The position numbers and the translations under genes are program-made. A DNA stretch of 37,432 nucleotides from Bacteroidota bacterium (GTDB taxonomy: Bacteria; Bacteroidota; Bacteroidia; Chitinophagales; Chitinophagaceae), in NCBI GenBank assembly GCA_018267625.1, contig JAFDYC010000106.1:1-37432 (forward strand). The letters run 5' to 3'. Position 1 is the first letter of the stretch, and the number at the start of each line of letters is the position of its first letter. The notes under the pieces are model-generated. The model was not told where the DNA came from and searched no databases. It saw only the letters and a program-made list of their open reading frames with translations. Of the stretch, positions 9,401 to 18,755 are shown piece after piece.

Positions 9401-10432
9401 ATGACTTCGCAGAGCATCTGCTACGCTTCGGGCGATAGAACTCAGTTTCATTTTTCAGCTACACTCAAGGACTTACTCGAGGCAGCGCCGCCGGAACAAT
9501 GTATTTTGATTACTGATGAGCATCTGGCAGGGATCTATGGGGAAATTCTTTCAGACTATCGTCTGATTTCGTTCCCTCCGGGAGAAGAAAATAAGAGTCT
9601 GCCCAGCCTGGAAATACTCACAGAAAAGTTGTTGGGACTGAGGGCCAACCGGCAGACGATGCTACTGGGATTAGGAGGTGGTGTGGTCACTGATATGGTG
9701 GGCTATTTAGCGGCCAGTTACATGCGCGGTGTTCCCTTTGGATTTGTACCTACCACCTTGCTCAGTCAGGTTGATGCTGCCATTGGCGGGAAAAATGGCG
9801 TGAATGTGGGGTTGCATAAAAACATGTTGGGGGTGGTGAAACAGCCCAATCATATCTTCTTCTCCTGCGAATGGCTAAAAAGCTTGCCGGAACAACATTG
9901 GCAGGCAGGCTTCGCAGAAATTATCAAGTATAGCTACATCGCCGATACGCGTATCCTGAGCCTTTTGCAACAGACAACAATCAACCGTTTTCGACGGCAA
10001 CCTGATGAACTGGAAACACTCATCCAGGATTGTGTTTTTATCAAAAACAAAATTGTCCTGGCCGATGAACATGAATCCGGTATCCGGCGTATTCTCAATT
10101 TCGGGCATTCAGCCGGCCATGCTTTGGAACGCCTCTATGCGCTTCCGCACGGTCATGCAGTGGGGTTGGGTATGCGTGTGGCGCTTCGTCTTTCCGAAAT
10201 TCATACAGGATTAGCTGCTGAAACAAGCGAACAACTGCTGCAACTCTTAGAAAAGTATGGCTTACCCACCCGGTTGCCGCATGATGAAAAGGCGGTGATT
10301 GATCTGCTTCTGAATGACAAGAAAAGCAGGGATAAAGGAATAGATTATGTGTTGCTGGAAAAGCCCGGAGTTCCTGTTTTGAAAAACTTACAGGCAGCGC
10401 AAATCCGGGAAGCTTTACCTGTATTGAACTGA
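9401..10432 (+). CDS. aroB: 3-Dehydroquinate synthase
   Basis: AroB converts DAHP to 3-dehydroquinate, the second step of the shikimate pathway, with NAD+ and a divalent metal. The 343-residue product has the NAD-binding LGLGGGVVTDMVGYLAASYMRG (92-110 region), VPTTLLSQVDAAIGGKNGVN (residues 116-135) and the metal ligands Glu173 (GFAEIIKY), His236 (LNFGHSAGHALE) and His252 (LPHGHAVGLGM). It is close to the usual 345-365 residues. It is divergent from the mnmA unit with a very short shared intergenic region. No plus-strand terminator follows it. Confidence 0.97.
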   Translation: MTSQSICYASGDRTQFHFSATLKDLLEAAPPEQCILITDEHLAGIYGEILSDYRLISFPPGEENKSLPSLEILTEKLLGLRANRQTMLLGLGGGVVTDMVGYLAASYMRGVPFGFVPTTLLSQVDAAIGGKNGVNVGLHKNMLGVVKQPNHIFFSCEWLKSLPEQHWQAGFAEIIKYSYIADTRILSLLQQTTINRFRRQPDELETLIQDCVFIKNKIVLADEHESGIRRILNFGHSAGHALERLYALPHGHAVGLGMRVALRLSEIHTGLAAETSEQLLQLLEKYGLPTRLPHDEKAVIDLLLNDKKSRDKGIDYVLLEKPGVPVLKNLQAAQIREALPVLN

Positions 10433-10487
10433 GAAGTAACAGAAACTACAGATTTAAAAATCCTTCCTTCCCAAAGGCAAAAAGGGC

Positions 10488-10517
10488 AAAAAAAAGCCAG
10501 CCTGAGAACAGGCCAGC
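10488..10517 (-). terminator. Terminator-like hairpin oriented to the minus strand, with no minus-strand gene
   Basis: Read on the minus strand, GCTGGCCTG (10517-10509) pairs with CAGGCTGGC (10504-10496) around a TTCT loop. Two of the nine pairs are G-U, and the stem is followed by eight T residues (10495-10488). On the plus strand the same two positions are mismatches and no T-run follows. Both flanking genes (aroB, accA) are on the plus strand. Confidence 0.6.
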
Positions 10518-10656
10518 CCCTATAAACCCTACCGCAATACTAAAGCGCGTTTTCATGCTGTGCAAGTAGTCCGATAAAGTTTTTTATCCACCATTTTTCA
10601 AGTAATTGATTTTTTGACAGATGACATTGTGAACGCAGGCTCAAATTGCTAAGACC

Positions 10657-10664
10657 TACTTTTG
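10657..10664 (+). promoter_or_regulatory. Bacteroidota -7 element (TACTTTTG) of accA
   Basis: An exact match to TAnnTTTG, followed by CGCC, ends 25 bases before the accA ATG. The 12-mer TACTTTTGCGCC is identical to the element in front of ctaA. I see no convincing -33 TTG at the expected spacing. Confidence 0.65.
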
Positions 10665-10689
10665 CGCCTCACCAATTTTTCAGGTGTTT

Positions 10690-11730
10690 ATGCAGTTTCT
10701 GGATTTTGAGAAGCCTTTGGAAGAGCTCTACGCACAAATCAGTAAAATGCGTGAGCTGGGAGAGAAGAATAAGATGGATGTGCGTGCTTCTGTCCGTGAA
10801 TTAGAATTAGCAGTAGAAAAAACCCGGGAAGAGCTATACAATAATCTGACCCCCTGGCAACGAGTTCAGCTCAGCCGTCATCCCGAACGTCCATACACCC
10901 TGTTCTATATAGATCAGATGTGCAGCGGCTTCACCGAATTGTTCGGCGACCGGCAAGTGGCGGACGATAAAGCCATGGTGGGCGGCATGGCTACCATCGA
11001 AGGCCTGCCCGTGATGATCATCGGCCAACAGAAAGGAGTCAACACCAAGCAACGACAGTACCGCAACTTCGGTATGGCCAACCCGGAAGGTTATCGCAAG
11101 GCACTGCGCCTGATGAAGCTTGCCGAAAAATTTCAGCGCCCGATTATCACCCTTATTGACACGCCCGGGGCCTATCCAGGCCTGGAAGCTGAAGAGCGCG
11201 GGCAAGGCGAGGCTATTGCCCGAAACCTGTTTGAAATGGTGAATCTTCGGGTGCCCGTCATCTGTGTGATAATTGGCGAAGGTGCTTCCGGGGGGGCGCT
11301 GGGGATTGGCATTGGAGACCGGGTAGCCATGATGGAAAACACCTGGTACACGGTTATCTCGCCTGAAAACTGCTCCACGATACTTTGGCGTAGCTGGGAT
11401 TATAAAGTGCAGGCTGCGGAACAATTGCACCTCACTTCGACAGACATGAGCCGGTTTGGCCTCGTAGATGATGTGTTGCCCGAGCCGCGCGGAGGGGCGC
11501 ATGCTGCCCCAGAGGAAATGGCAAAGACCCTGAAAACCTATCTGCTGCGCAACATCGAAGAATTGTCTAAAATGAATCCCGATGAACGCATCGCAAAACG
11601 CATCGAGAAGTTCTCCAACATGGGCTTTTACCAGGAACATGCTGAGATTGACATGAATTATCAGCCCGAGCCAGAGGTTAAAGAGGTTAAAGAGCATAAG
11701 CGGCATGGCCGTAAGCGCAAATCGGAATAA
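10690..11730 (+). CDS. accA: Acetyl-CoA carboxylase carboxyltransferase subunit alpha
   Basis: AccA, with AccD, transfers the carboxyl group from carboxy-biotin to acetyl-CoA to form malonyl-CoA for fatty acid synthesis. The 346-residue product starts [17 protein letters not shown], as family members do, and contains a crotonase-type carboxyltransferase core: [32 protein letters not shown] (split around residue 160), [15 protein letters not shown] and [12 protein letters not shown]. Its C-terminus is lysine- and arginine-rich. A GTG lies two codons upstream at 10684, but the ATG at 10690 matches the family start. No accD is in the window. Confidence 0.97.
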   Translation: MQFLDFEKPLEELYAQISKMRELGEKNKMDVRASVRELELAVEKTREELYNNLTPWQRVQLSRHPERPYTLFYIDQMCSGFTELFGDRQVADDKAMVGGMATIEGLPVMIIGQQKGVNTKQRQYRNFGMANPEGYRKALRLMKLAEKFQRPIITLIDTPGAYPGLEAEERGQGEAIARNLFEMVNLRVPVICVIIGEGASGGALGIGIGDRVAMMENTWYTVISPENCSTILWRSWDYKVQAAEQLHLTSTDMSRFGLVDDVLPEPRGGAHAAPEEMAKTLKTYLLRNIEELSKMNPDERIAKRIEKFSNMGFYQEHAEIDMNYQPEPEVKEVKEHKRHGRKRKSE

Positions 11731-11868
11731 ACTCCGGGCGCCTTTTTCAACAACAGAGCCAGCGCCCTGTGCCTAAAAAGCTTTTTCCCCTGAAGAACGC
11801 AACGCTGTACTGTAGGTATTGAACTTTGCAGCCTAGGCATCTTCTTTTCCTTCAAAAAAAATATTCCG

Positions 11869-12780
11869 ATGGCAAGCTCCAAAAAAGCAAAAGCTCCCCT
11901 GCGGGATGGCAAAATGTTTCGTGGCGTGGGAGTCGCATTAGTTACGCCCATGACCCGCACCGGTTATGTGGACTTCAAAGGCCTCAGCAAACTCGTAGAG
12001 CATGTCATCGCTCAGGGAGTAGATTATTTAGTGGCTCTCGGCACTACAGCGGAAACGCCAACTCTGACATCGGATGAAAAGAAAGAAGTGCTGCTTTCTG
12101 TCATACGGCAGGCATCAGGTCGGGTACCTGTTGTCTGTGGTCTGGGGGGCAACAACACCCAGGAAGTACTCGACTGCATCGAGAGTTATCCCCTCGAAGG
12201 CGTAGCAGCCCTGCTGAGTGTGGTGCCCTATTACAATAAGCCATCCCAGGAAGGTATCTACCAGCATTTCAAAAAAATTGCGGATGCCACCAGGCTGCCT
12301 ATTATCCTATATAATGTGCCGGGACGCACAGTGGCGAATATGCTGCCGCAAACAGTACTTCGTATCGCAAAAGATTGCCCCAATGTAGTTGCCATCAAAG
12401 AAGCTTCCGGAAACCTGGTTCAGTGCATGGACATCGTAGCCGGAAAGCCAAAAGGTTTTACGGTGCTCAGCGGCGATGACAACTTAGTGTTGCCCCAGAT
12501 TGCTGTAGGCATGGAAGGTGTGATTTCTGTAGCAGCAAATTGCTATACGGAAGCTTTTTGCCATATGGTACATGCAGCATTAGGAGGCGATTTTGACACG
12601 GCCCGCGCAGTCCATTACAAGTTGCTCCCCGGCATTGATCTCCTCTTTGCCGAAGGCAACCCCTGCGGCGTGAAATTCGTGCTGAGCGAGATGGGACTCA
12701 TCAAAAACTCCCTGCGCCTGCCCTTAGTTCCTGCCTCCGAAAAACTGAGTGGGCAGATTAAATCCTTCCTGCAGCAATGA
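11869..12780 (+). CDS. dapA: 4-Hydroxy-tetrahydrodipicolinate synthase
   Basis: DapA condenses pyruvate with aspartate semialdehyde at the first committed step of lysine and diaminopimelate synthesis. The 303-residue product shows GVGVALVTPM (19-28), the GTTAE pyruvate-binding loop (58-62), YYNKPSQEGIYQHF (121-134), catalytic Tyr148 and Arg153 in YNVPGRT, and Schiff-base Lys177 in VAIKEASGN. There are about 15 basic residues before the conserved core, and the second ATG (codon 16) would also give a functional enzyme. It lies 138 bases after accA. A one-mismatch promoter-like GAACTTTG is at 11821-11828. Confidence 0.96.
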   Translation: MASSKKAKAPLRDGKMFRGVGVALVTPMTRTGYVDFKGLSKLVEHVIAQGVDYLVALGTTAETPTLTSDEKKEVLLSVIRQASGRVPVVCGLGGNNTQEVLDCIESYPLEGVAALLSVVPYYNKPSQEGIYQHFKKIADATRLPIILYNVPGRTVANMLPQTVLRIAKDCPNVVAIKEASGNLVQCMDIVAGKPKGFTVLSGDDNLVLPQIAVGMEGVISVAANCYTEAFCHMVHAALGGDFDTARAVHYKLLPGIDLLFAEGNPCGVKFVLSEMGLIKNSLRLPLVPASEKLSGQIKSFLQQ

Positions 12781-12891
12781 GCTTGGTGTTTGTGTAACGC
12801 GCAGGGCTAAGTATTTACCCGAAAAAGCGTTTCAAGAAAAAGTATTTAGAGCATACCAGCATCCATCCGGGCTATGCTGCCGGCATCGTTC

Positions 12892-12899
12892 TAATTTTG
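12892..12899 (+). promoter_or_regulatory. Bacteroidota -7 element (TAATTTTG) of metH
   Basis: Exact TAnnTTTG match ending 31 bases before the metH ATG, in the gap after dapA. It suggests that metH has its own promoter rather than depending on readthrough. Confidence 0.6.
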
Positions 12900-12930
12900 T
12901 GGCTCTGTCTATCCATTTCGCATTTCCAAA

Positions 12931-15639
12931 ATGTCTGTCATCCATCCCTACCTGCGACTCAGCGGGCTGGAGCCGCTTACCGTTCGCCCTGAATCTAACT
13001 TCATAAACATTGGCGAACGAACCAACGTTACCGGCTCCAAAAAATTTGCACGCCTTATCCGCGAAGGCCATTACGAAGAAGCGCTCAGCGTAGCCCGCCA
13101 ACAGGTAGAAAATGGCGCTCAGGTGCTCGACGTAAATATGGACGATGCCCTTCTCGATGGAGTTCAGGCTATGAGTACGTTCCTGAACCTGATGCAGAGC
13201 GAACCTGATATCGCCCGGATTCCGGTGATGATTGATTCTTCCAAATTTGAAATCATTCAGGCTGGGCTGAAATGCGTGCAGGGAAAGTGTATCGTCAATT
13301 CCATTTCCATGAAAGAAGGGGTGGAAAAATTCCTGTATGAAGCCCGTATCTGCAGGGCCTTTGGTGCTGCCGTGGTGGTGATGGCTTTTGATGAAAACGG
13401 CCAGGCAGATACCCTGCAACGCCGGGTGGATATTTGTCTGAAAGCCTACGAGCTGCTTACCACCCAGGCTGGCTTTCATCCTGAAGACATCATCTTCGAC
13501 CCCAACATCTTTGCCATAGCTACCGGCATTGAAGAGCACAACCACTACGCGGTGGATTTTATTGAAGCCACTCGCACCATCAAGCAACAGCTGCCCCGGG
13601 TGAAAATTTCCGGAGGAGTGAGCAATATTTCCTTTTCCTTCCGCGGCAACGACACGGTGCGCGAAGCCATGCACGCCGTCTTTTTGTTTCATGCCATCAA
13701 AGCAGGCATGGACATGGGCATCGTCAATGCCGGCCAGCTTGCCGTGTATGATGAAATCGAACCGCAACTGCGCCAACTCTGCGAAGAAGTCATCTTAGAC
13801 TTGCGGCCCGATGCCACCGAACGCTTGCTGGCTTTTGCAGAGACCGTGAAGTCAAAAGCGAAGACCGAACAGAAAGACGATGCATGGCGTCAGGGTTCAG
13901 TAGAAGCACGGCTCAAACATGCATTAGTCAACGGAATCACGGATTTTATTGAAGCGGACACCGAAGAAGCCCGGCTGAAATATCCCAAGCCCTTAGCCGT
14001 CATTGAAGGCCCGCTGATGGATGGGATGAATGTTGTGGGCGACCTCTTTGGCTCAGGAAAAATGTTTCTGCCACAGGTGGTGAAAAGTGCCCGGGTGATG
14101 AAAAAGAGTGTGGCTATACTCACGCCTTACATCGAGCTGGAAAAAGAAATTATCCGAAAGGAACGTGCTGCCGCAGGTATCACGGATGAAGAAGCGAGCG
14201 GCGCTGCCAAAATCCTCTTAGCCACCGTGAAAGGAGATGTGCACGACATTGGTAAGAACATCGTGGGTGTGGTGCTGGCCTGCAATGGTTATGAAATTCG
14301 CGACCTCGGTGTGATGGTGCCTGCCGATAAAATATTAGATACTGCATTGGAAATGGGGGCCGATATCATCGGGCTGAGCGGACTGATCACCCCTTCATTG
14401 GATGAGATGGTGCATGTGGCAAAAGAGATGCAACGCCGGGGCATGAAGCAACCTTTACTCATTGGCGGAGCGACCACTTCCCGGATCCACACGGCTGTGA
14501 AGATTGCCCCAGGCTATGACCAGGGCGTAGTTCATGTGTTGGATGCCAGCCGGAGTGTGACCGTTGCCAGCGCCCTGCTCAACCCGGAATCAAAGCCTTC
14601 CTTCCTGAACGGAATTGATGAAGAATATGAAAAGCTACGGGCTGATTTTGCTAGTAAGAAAGCACTGAAACAATACATCCCTTACGCTGAAGCAAAAGAC
14701 AGGGCTATCCCAATCCAATGGGAAGACTACACACCTCCAAAGCCTCAGTTCACCGGCATACGTTCCTTTGATTATTTCCCCCTGGAGGAAATCCGAGCAT
14801 ACATTGACTGGACACCCTTCTTCATCACCTGGGAATTCCGGGGGCGCTACCCGGAGATCCTCAGCGATGAACGAGTTGGTGCCGAAACCACCAAACTGTT
14901 CAATGATGCCAATACCATGCTGGATCGGATAATTTCTGAAGGCTGGTTGTATGCCCGAGGAGTACTGGGCTTTTGGGAAGCCACCCGCAGCGATGCAGAT
15001 ACAATCACCCTGACAAAAGAAGACGGTAGCCGGATGCAGCTCGAACACTTGCGCCAGCAAATCAAAAAAGCACCCGGCCAGCCAAGCTTTTCATTAGCCG
15101 ACTTTATCAAACCCGATACGAAGGAAGCAGGTACAGATTACATCGGTGCTTTTGCTGTGTCTATCCATGGCATTGAACCCCACCTGGAGCGTTTTATCGC
15201 CCAGCATGATGACTACAACAAGATTATGCTTCAGGCGATGAGTGACCGGCTGGCCGAGGCGTTTGCCGAGCTGCTGCACCACCGTGTACGCACCCAATAT
15301 TGGGGCTATGCACCTGACGAGGCGCTTTCGAGCGAAGAAATTATCAAAGAAAAGTACCGGGGCATCCGTCCGGCACCCGGCTATCCTGCCTGCCCGGACC
15401 ATACCGAGAAATACAAGCTGTTTGAGTTGCTTCAGGCTACCGGGCAAGCGGGTATTCAACTTACCGAGGCCCTGGCCATGTACCCTGCGGCTTCTGTTTG
15501 CGGCTGGTATTTTTCGCATCCGCAAAGCGGGTATTTCGGAATTGGAAAAATCCAGCAAGATCAGCTTGAAGATTATGCCCGCCGAAAGGGCAAAACGCCG
15601 GATGAAATGAGCCGTTGGCTATCTGCCAATATGGATTAA
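12931..15639 (+). CDS. metH: Cobalamin-dependent methionine synthase lacking the homocysteine-binding domain
   Basis: The 902-residue product covers modules 2-4 of MetH only. It starts with the pterin (methyl-tetrahydrofolate) domain, [17 protein letters not shown] at 24-39. Next come a cobalamin cap (about 310-420) and the B12-binding Rossmann domain with DVHDIGKN (436-443, His438 as axial ligand). The C-terminal AdoMet-dependent activation domain has [18 protein letters not shown] near residue 816. E. coli MetH is about 1,227 residues; the missing first 330 are the Zn/homocysteine (BHMT-like) domain. Bacteroidota often encode that half as a separate gene, but none is present here, so the partner must be elsewhere. 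The protein is intact rather than truncated: its N-terminus matches the split-type start. Confidence 0.95.
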   Translation: MSVIHPYLRLSGLEPLTVRPESNFINIGERTNVTGSKKFARLIREGHYEEALSVARQQVENGAQVLDVNMDDALLDGVQAMSTFLNLMQSEPDIARIPVMIDSSKFEIIQAGLKCVQGKCIVNSISMKEGVEKFLYEARICRAFGAAVVVMAFDENGQADTLQRRVDICLKAYELLTTQAGFHPEDIIFDPNIFAIATGIEEHNHYAVDFIEATRTIKQQLPRVKISGGVSNISFSFRGNDTVREAMHAVFLFHAIKAGMDMGIVNAGQLAVYDEIEPQLRQLCEEVILDLRPDATERLLAFAETVKSKAKTEQKDDAWRQGSVEARLKHALVNGITDFIEADTEEARLKYPKPLAVIEGPLMDGMNVVGDLFGSGKMFLPQVVKSARVMKKSVAILTPYIELEKEIIRKERAAAGITDEEASGAAKILLATVKGDVHDIGKNIVGVVLACNGYEIRDLGVMVPADKILDTALEMGADIIGLSGLITPSLDEMVHVAKEMQRRGMKQPLLIGGATTSRIHTAVKIAPGYDQGVVHVLDASRSVTVASALLNPESKPSFLNGIDEEYEKLRADFASKKALKQYIPYAEAKDRAIPIQWEDYTPPKPQFTGIRSFDYFPLEEIRAYIDWTPFFITWEFRGRYPEILSDERVGAETTKLFNDANTMLDRIISEGWLYARGVLGFWEATRSDADTITLTKEDGSRMQLEHLRQQIKKAPGQPSFSLADFIKPDTKEAGTDYIGAFAVSIHGIEPHLERFIAQHDDYNKIMLQAMSDRLAEAFAELLHHRVRTQYWGYAPDEALSSEEIIKEKYRGIRPAPGYPACPDHTEKYKLFELLQATGQAGIQLTEALAMYPAASVCGWYFSHPQSGYFGIGKIQQDQLEDYARRKGKTPDEMSRWLSANMD

Positions 15640-15687
15640 GCCGTCCAGAGATGCTCGTCAGAATCTTACTTCTTTTGTACCCTTTTT

Positions 15688-16365
15688 ATGCAAGCTACTG
15701 AAGCCCCCTTCCCTCCGAAACAAGCCCCGAAGCCTATTGGCCCGCCCTGGCTGCGTCGCCTTGCCAGCCTGGTCTCGTATTTGTTCCATCCCATTTTCAT
15801 GCCGGCGCTGATGTGCCTGGTCATTTGGCGGATTCAGCCTGCTGAGTTTGCCGGGCTCAGTCGGAATACCCTCTTGCTGCGCTTTGTCACGCTGCTCATG
15901 CTGACAATCTTCTTCCCGCTTTTAGTCACCTTGCTGGGTAAGGCCTTGGGTTTTGTTCAGAGCATTCAGATGCGGGTATCCCGTGACCGGGTTATTCCAC
16001 TCATTGCAACCATGACCTTTTACTTCTGGCTGCAACAAGTGTTTAGCCATTTGCCGGATGTTCCAAAAATTATTGACATCCTCGTGTTGGGTTCCTTTTG
16101 GGGCATCATCCTGCTGTTTATCTGCTCTATTTTTTTCAAAGTCTCCATGCACACCTCAGCAGCAGGGGGAGCCATAGGCCTGATGACCGCCTTACTGTTT
16201 CTTTCTCCCTTTAACGTGTTGTCGGCTTTTTTCATCACGATTATCATTGGCGGGATGGTAGGCACGGCCCGCTTGATTTTACGGGAGCATACTCCCTTTG
16301 AACTATGGGCAGGATATGTGATTGGACTGGCTGTGCAGCTTGGTGCCTGGTGGTATGTAGGATAG
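15688..16365 (+). CDS. PAP2-superfamily-like integral membrane protein
   Basis: A 225-residue protein with about six hydrophobic segments (roughly 26-48, 62-82, 100-120, 129-150, 160-192, 207-223). KVSMHTSAAGG (151-161) and ARLILREHTPFELWAGYVIG (194-213) look like degenerate forms of the second and third PAP2 phosphatase motifs (SGH and RxxxxxHxxxD), the last acidic residue being Glu205. The first motif (KxxxxxxRP) is not clear. It is probably a lipid-phosphatase-fold protein, and catalysis is uncertain. It follows metH by 48 bases; a one-mismatch -7 element TTCTTTTG (15670-15677) lies in the gap. Confidence 0.7.
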   Translation: MQATEAPFPPKQAPKPIGPPWLRRLASLVSYLFHPIFMPALMCLVIWRIQPAEFAGLSRNTLLLRFVTLLMLTIFFPLLVTLLGKALGFVQSIQMRVSRDRVIPLIATMTFYFWLQQVFSHLPDVPKIIDILVLGSFWGIILLFICSIFFKVSMHTSAAGGAIGLMTALLFLSPFNVLSAFFITIIIGGMVGTARLILREHTPFELWAGYVIGLAVQLGAWWYVG

Positions 16366-16628
16366 GCAGTGCCTCTGTAGCCAAAAGAGAAATCGGTTAC
16401 CGGCGAAGACAAGTGCTTTCCCGCCTTTTTCGTTTGTTCAGTTTGGTCGTTTCATTCACTGAAATCGTACGCAGGAGCAGCTTTTCGTCTTTGATTCATT
16501 CCCGGCCTTTCGATTTTTTTGAAAACAAGATTCCAAAAGCCAGCCCAAAAAATATTCTAGTCAATACGATTTCAGGAGCTACGATTCCGGCTTCCCTAAA
16601 TTGCAAGCTTTGACCCGCAGCGCTTTTC

Positions 16629-18620
16629 ATGCAGTTTTTTCTTTGGACGCTTGCCCTGCTCAGCATATTGGGCGCTGCCTTCTTTTGCTACCGTGCAGAC
16701 CGCAGTCGTTCCGTTCCTCTGCCCTGGCTTACTGCGGGGCTAAGGGCCTTACTCGTTGCCCTGGTTTGGGCGCTGCTGCTGAGCCCAACGATTCACATCC
16801 GAAAGAATGAAACAGAGCAGCCGATCATCCTTTTCCTGCAAGATGAATCTGCCTCTATACCTGCTGCCTTGAATGGGGATACGGCAGCGTATCAAAAAGA
16901 CGCAGAAGCACTGTTGGCAAAGCTTTCAGAGAAGTATCAAGTGTTGCGACAGGGTTTTGGTGCAGCCTTGCATCAGGATAGTCTGTTTCGCTACCGCGAT
17001 GCGGCTACGGACATAGCTACAGCCTTGTCCCGGGTGAGTGATGCTTATTCGGGAAAGAATGTAGGGGCCATCATTCTGGCAACCGATGGGCGGTATAATC
17101 TGGGGCAGAATCCGCTGGAGCAAAACCTGGAAATGCCTGCTCCGCTGTACGGTGTTTGCATCGGCGATACGGCGCGGCCCATAGACCTGTGCATACCCCG
17201 TGTGTATGCTCCACGCCGGGTGGCTAAAGGAGCGCAGGTAGCCGTTCGTGCCGACCTGACTGCTTCCGGATGTAAAGGCTTTCAGGCCAGGGTACGCATC
17301 CATGAGGGGAGCAGCGTGATCGGCAGCTCTTCAGTGTCAATCCCCTCCGATCGCTTCGACCAATCTGTCCCCTTTAGTATCCGGGCGGGCAGTCCGGGCC
17401 TGCATCATTATGTGTTGCAGGTGGACCCTGCGCCGGGTGAAAAAAACACTGCGAACAATCGCCGCGATTTCTTTATAGAAGTCCTGGAACAGCGCAAGCG
17501 CATCCTCATTGCGGCGGCTGCTCCGCATCCGGATATTGCAGCCCTCAGAGCTGCCCTGGAAGCCACCGATGCCTACACAATAACGGTCAAGATGGGACTG
17601 CCGGAAGACCTAAGCGGCTATGATGTGGTGATCTTACAAGGCATTCCCGAATCAGGCATTCCAGCCTTAAAAGACAAACCTGTTTGGGAAATAATGACTC
17701 AGGGAGAAGCCGCTCCGCAAAGTCGTGTGGCGAGCCTCCGCCCGGCAGTTGGAAAGGATGAGTATGCGGTATTCAACCCTGCATTTAATGCATTTAGCGT
17801 TCCTCCCGGCTTGAATCCGGTGTTTGAAAAACTTCCCCCGCTGCGGGTGGCACCCTTTCAGGCAAGTCCCGTAGCTGGAGCAGAAGTTCTTTTTCAATCA
17901 CGAAATGAAGGCACGCCCTTGTGGCTCGTGAAATCGGGACGGCCCTCGGCGGCTCTTTTAATGGGCGAAGGGCTTTGGCGCTGGCGGCTTTACGAGTTTC
18001 GCTATTTCCAAAATCATGCTGTAGTGGATGAGTGCATCCGGCAGACAGTGGCATTGCTAGCAGCCAACACAAACGAAAATCCGTTGACGGTCAGCCAACC
18101 CAAATTCCTATGGAGTGAAGGGGAGCCCATTCGTTTTGATGCCTACCTGCTCAATGAAGCCGCGGAGCAGATGAACACACCAGATGTTTCCATCACCATT
18201 ACGGACAGCGCAGGGCACCGTAAGGAGTTTGACTTCGACAAACAGGGAGCAGCCTACCGGCTGGATATCGGGCCTTGGCCTGCGGGCACCTATGCCTGGC
18301 AGGCGCATACGGATTTTGAAGGGAAACATTACACCGCTGAAGGCTTCTTTGTCGTGTCTGGCCTGCCCCTGGAAGCGATGGAAAGCGGAGCAGATTATGC
18401 CCTGCTGTATGGCCTCAGTAAAAAATATGGAGGCCATGTGGTTTTGCGCCAGCAGATGGCTTCGCTTTATGATTCTATAGTGGCCAACAAGGATATCCGG
18501 CCTGTAATCCTGAGTCGGGAATCAAGTGTGCCTTTAGTAGATTGGAAATGGTATTTCTTCCTCATCCTTCTGGTGGCAGCGGCTGAATGGCTGTTGCGGA
18601 AATATTGGCTGGCGCAATGA
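16629..18620 (+). CDS. Membrane-anchored von Willebrand factor A domain protein
   Basis: The 663-residue product has two N-terminal membrane segments (about 2-20 and 33-52). A VWA domain follows with an intact MIDAS signature: DESAS at 72-76 (DxSxS) and later the ATDGRYN strand. Two beta-rich domains come next, with a Rossmann-like stretch (RILIAAAAPHPDIAALRAAL) between them. A single C-terminal helix (WYFFLILLVAAAEWLL) is followed by basic residues. This layout resembles the Bacteroidota BatA/'VWA-glutamine amidotransferase-like' membrane proteins, which are thought to scaffold envelope complexes through metal-dependent contacts; the function is not established. It stands alone, with a 263-base gap upstream that holds only a weak promoter-like AAGCTTTG (16605-16612). 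Confidence 0.8.
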   Translation: MQFFLWTLALLSILGAAFFCYRADRSRSVPLPWLTAGLRALLVALVWALLLSPTIHIRKNETEQPIILFLQDESASIPAALNGDTAAYQKDAEALLAKLSEKYQVLRQGFGAALHQDSLFRYRDAATDIATALSRVSDAYSGKNVGAIILATDGRYNLGQNPLEQNLEMPAPLYGVCIGDTARPIDLCIPRVYAPRRVAKGAQVAVRADLTASGCKGFQARVRIHEGSSVIGSSSVSIPSDRFDQSVPFSIRAGSPGLHHYVLQVDPAPGEKNTANNRRDFFIEVLEQRKRILIAAAAPHPDIAALRAALEATDAYTITVKMGLPEDLSGYDVVILQGIPESGIPALKDKPVWEIMTQGEAAPQSRVASLRPAVGKDEYAVFNPAFNAFSVPPGLNPVFEKLPPLRVAPFQASPVAGAEVLFQSRNEGTPLWLVKSGRPSAALLMGEGLWRWRLYEFRYFQNHAVVDECIRQTVALLAANTNENPLTVSQPKFLWSEGEPIRFDAYLLNEAAEQMNTPDVSITITDSAGHRKEFDFDKQGAAYRLDIGPWPAGTYAWQAHTDFEGKHYTAEGFFVVSGLPLEAMESGADYALLYGLSKKYGGHVVLRQQMASLYDSIVANKDIRPVILSRESSVPLVDWKWYFFLILLVAAAEWLLRKYWLAQ

Positions 18621-18755
18621 TTTTTTTAAAAAATGCCCAGCAGTTTCTGAAGGAATCAATCGAAGCTTTTTTGCTCTTTGTAGCATACTTAACGTTGCCA
18701 CTTGCTGCATTTTTGAAGTCTAAATCATTCCGTCATTCATCCCTCAGGCTCTAAG

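Noticed and set aside
10834..11706. Long minus-strand ORF (290 codons) inside accA
   Set aside because: It is antisense to a conserved carboxyltransferase core, its product is low in recognisable features, and it has no promoter or context of its own.
12832..13776. Long minus-strand ORF (314 codons) inside metH
   Set aside because: It lies opposite the strongly conserved pterin domain of metH and its translation has no family features. It is a shadow of the codon pattern on the other strand.
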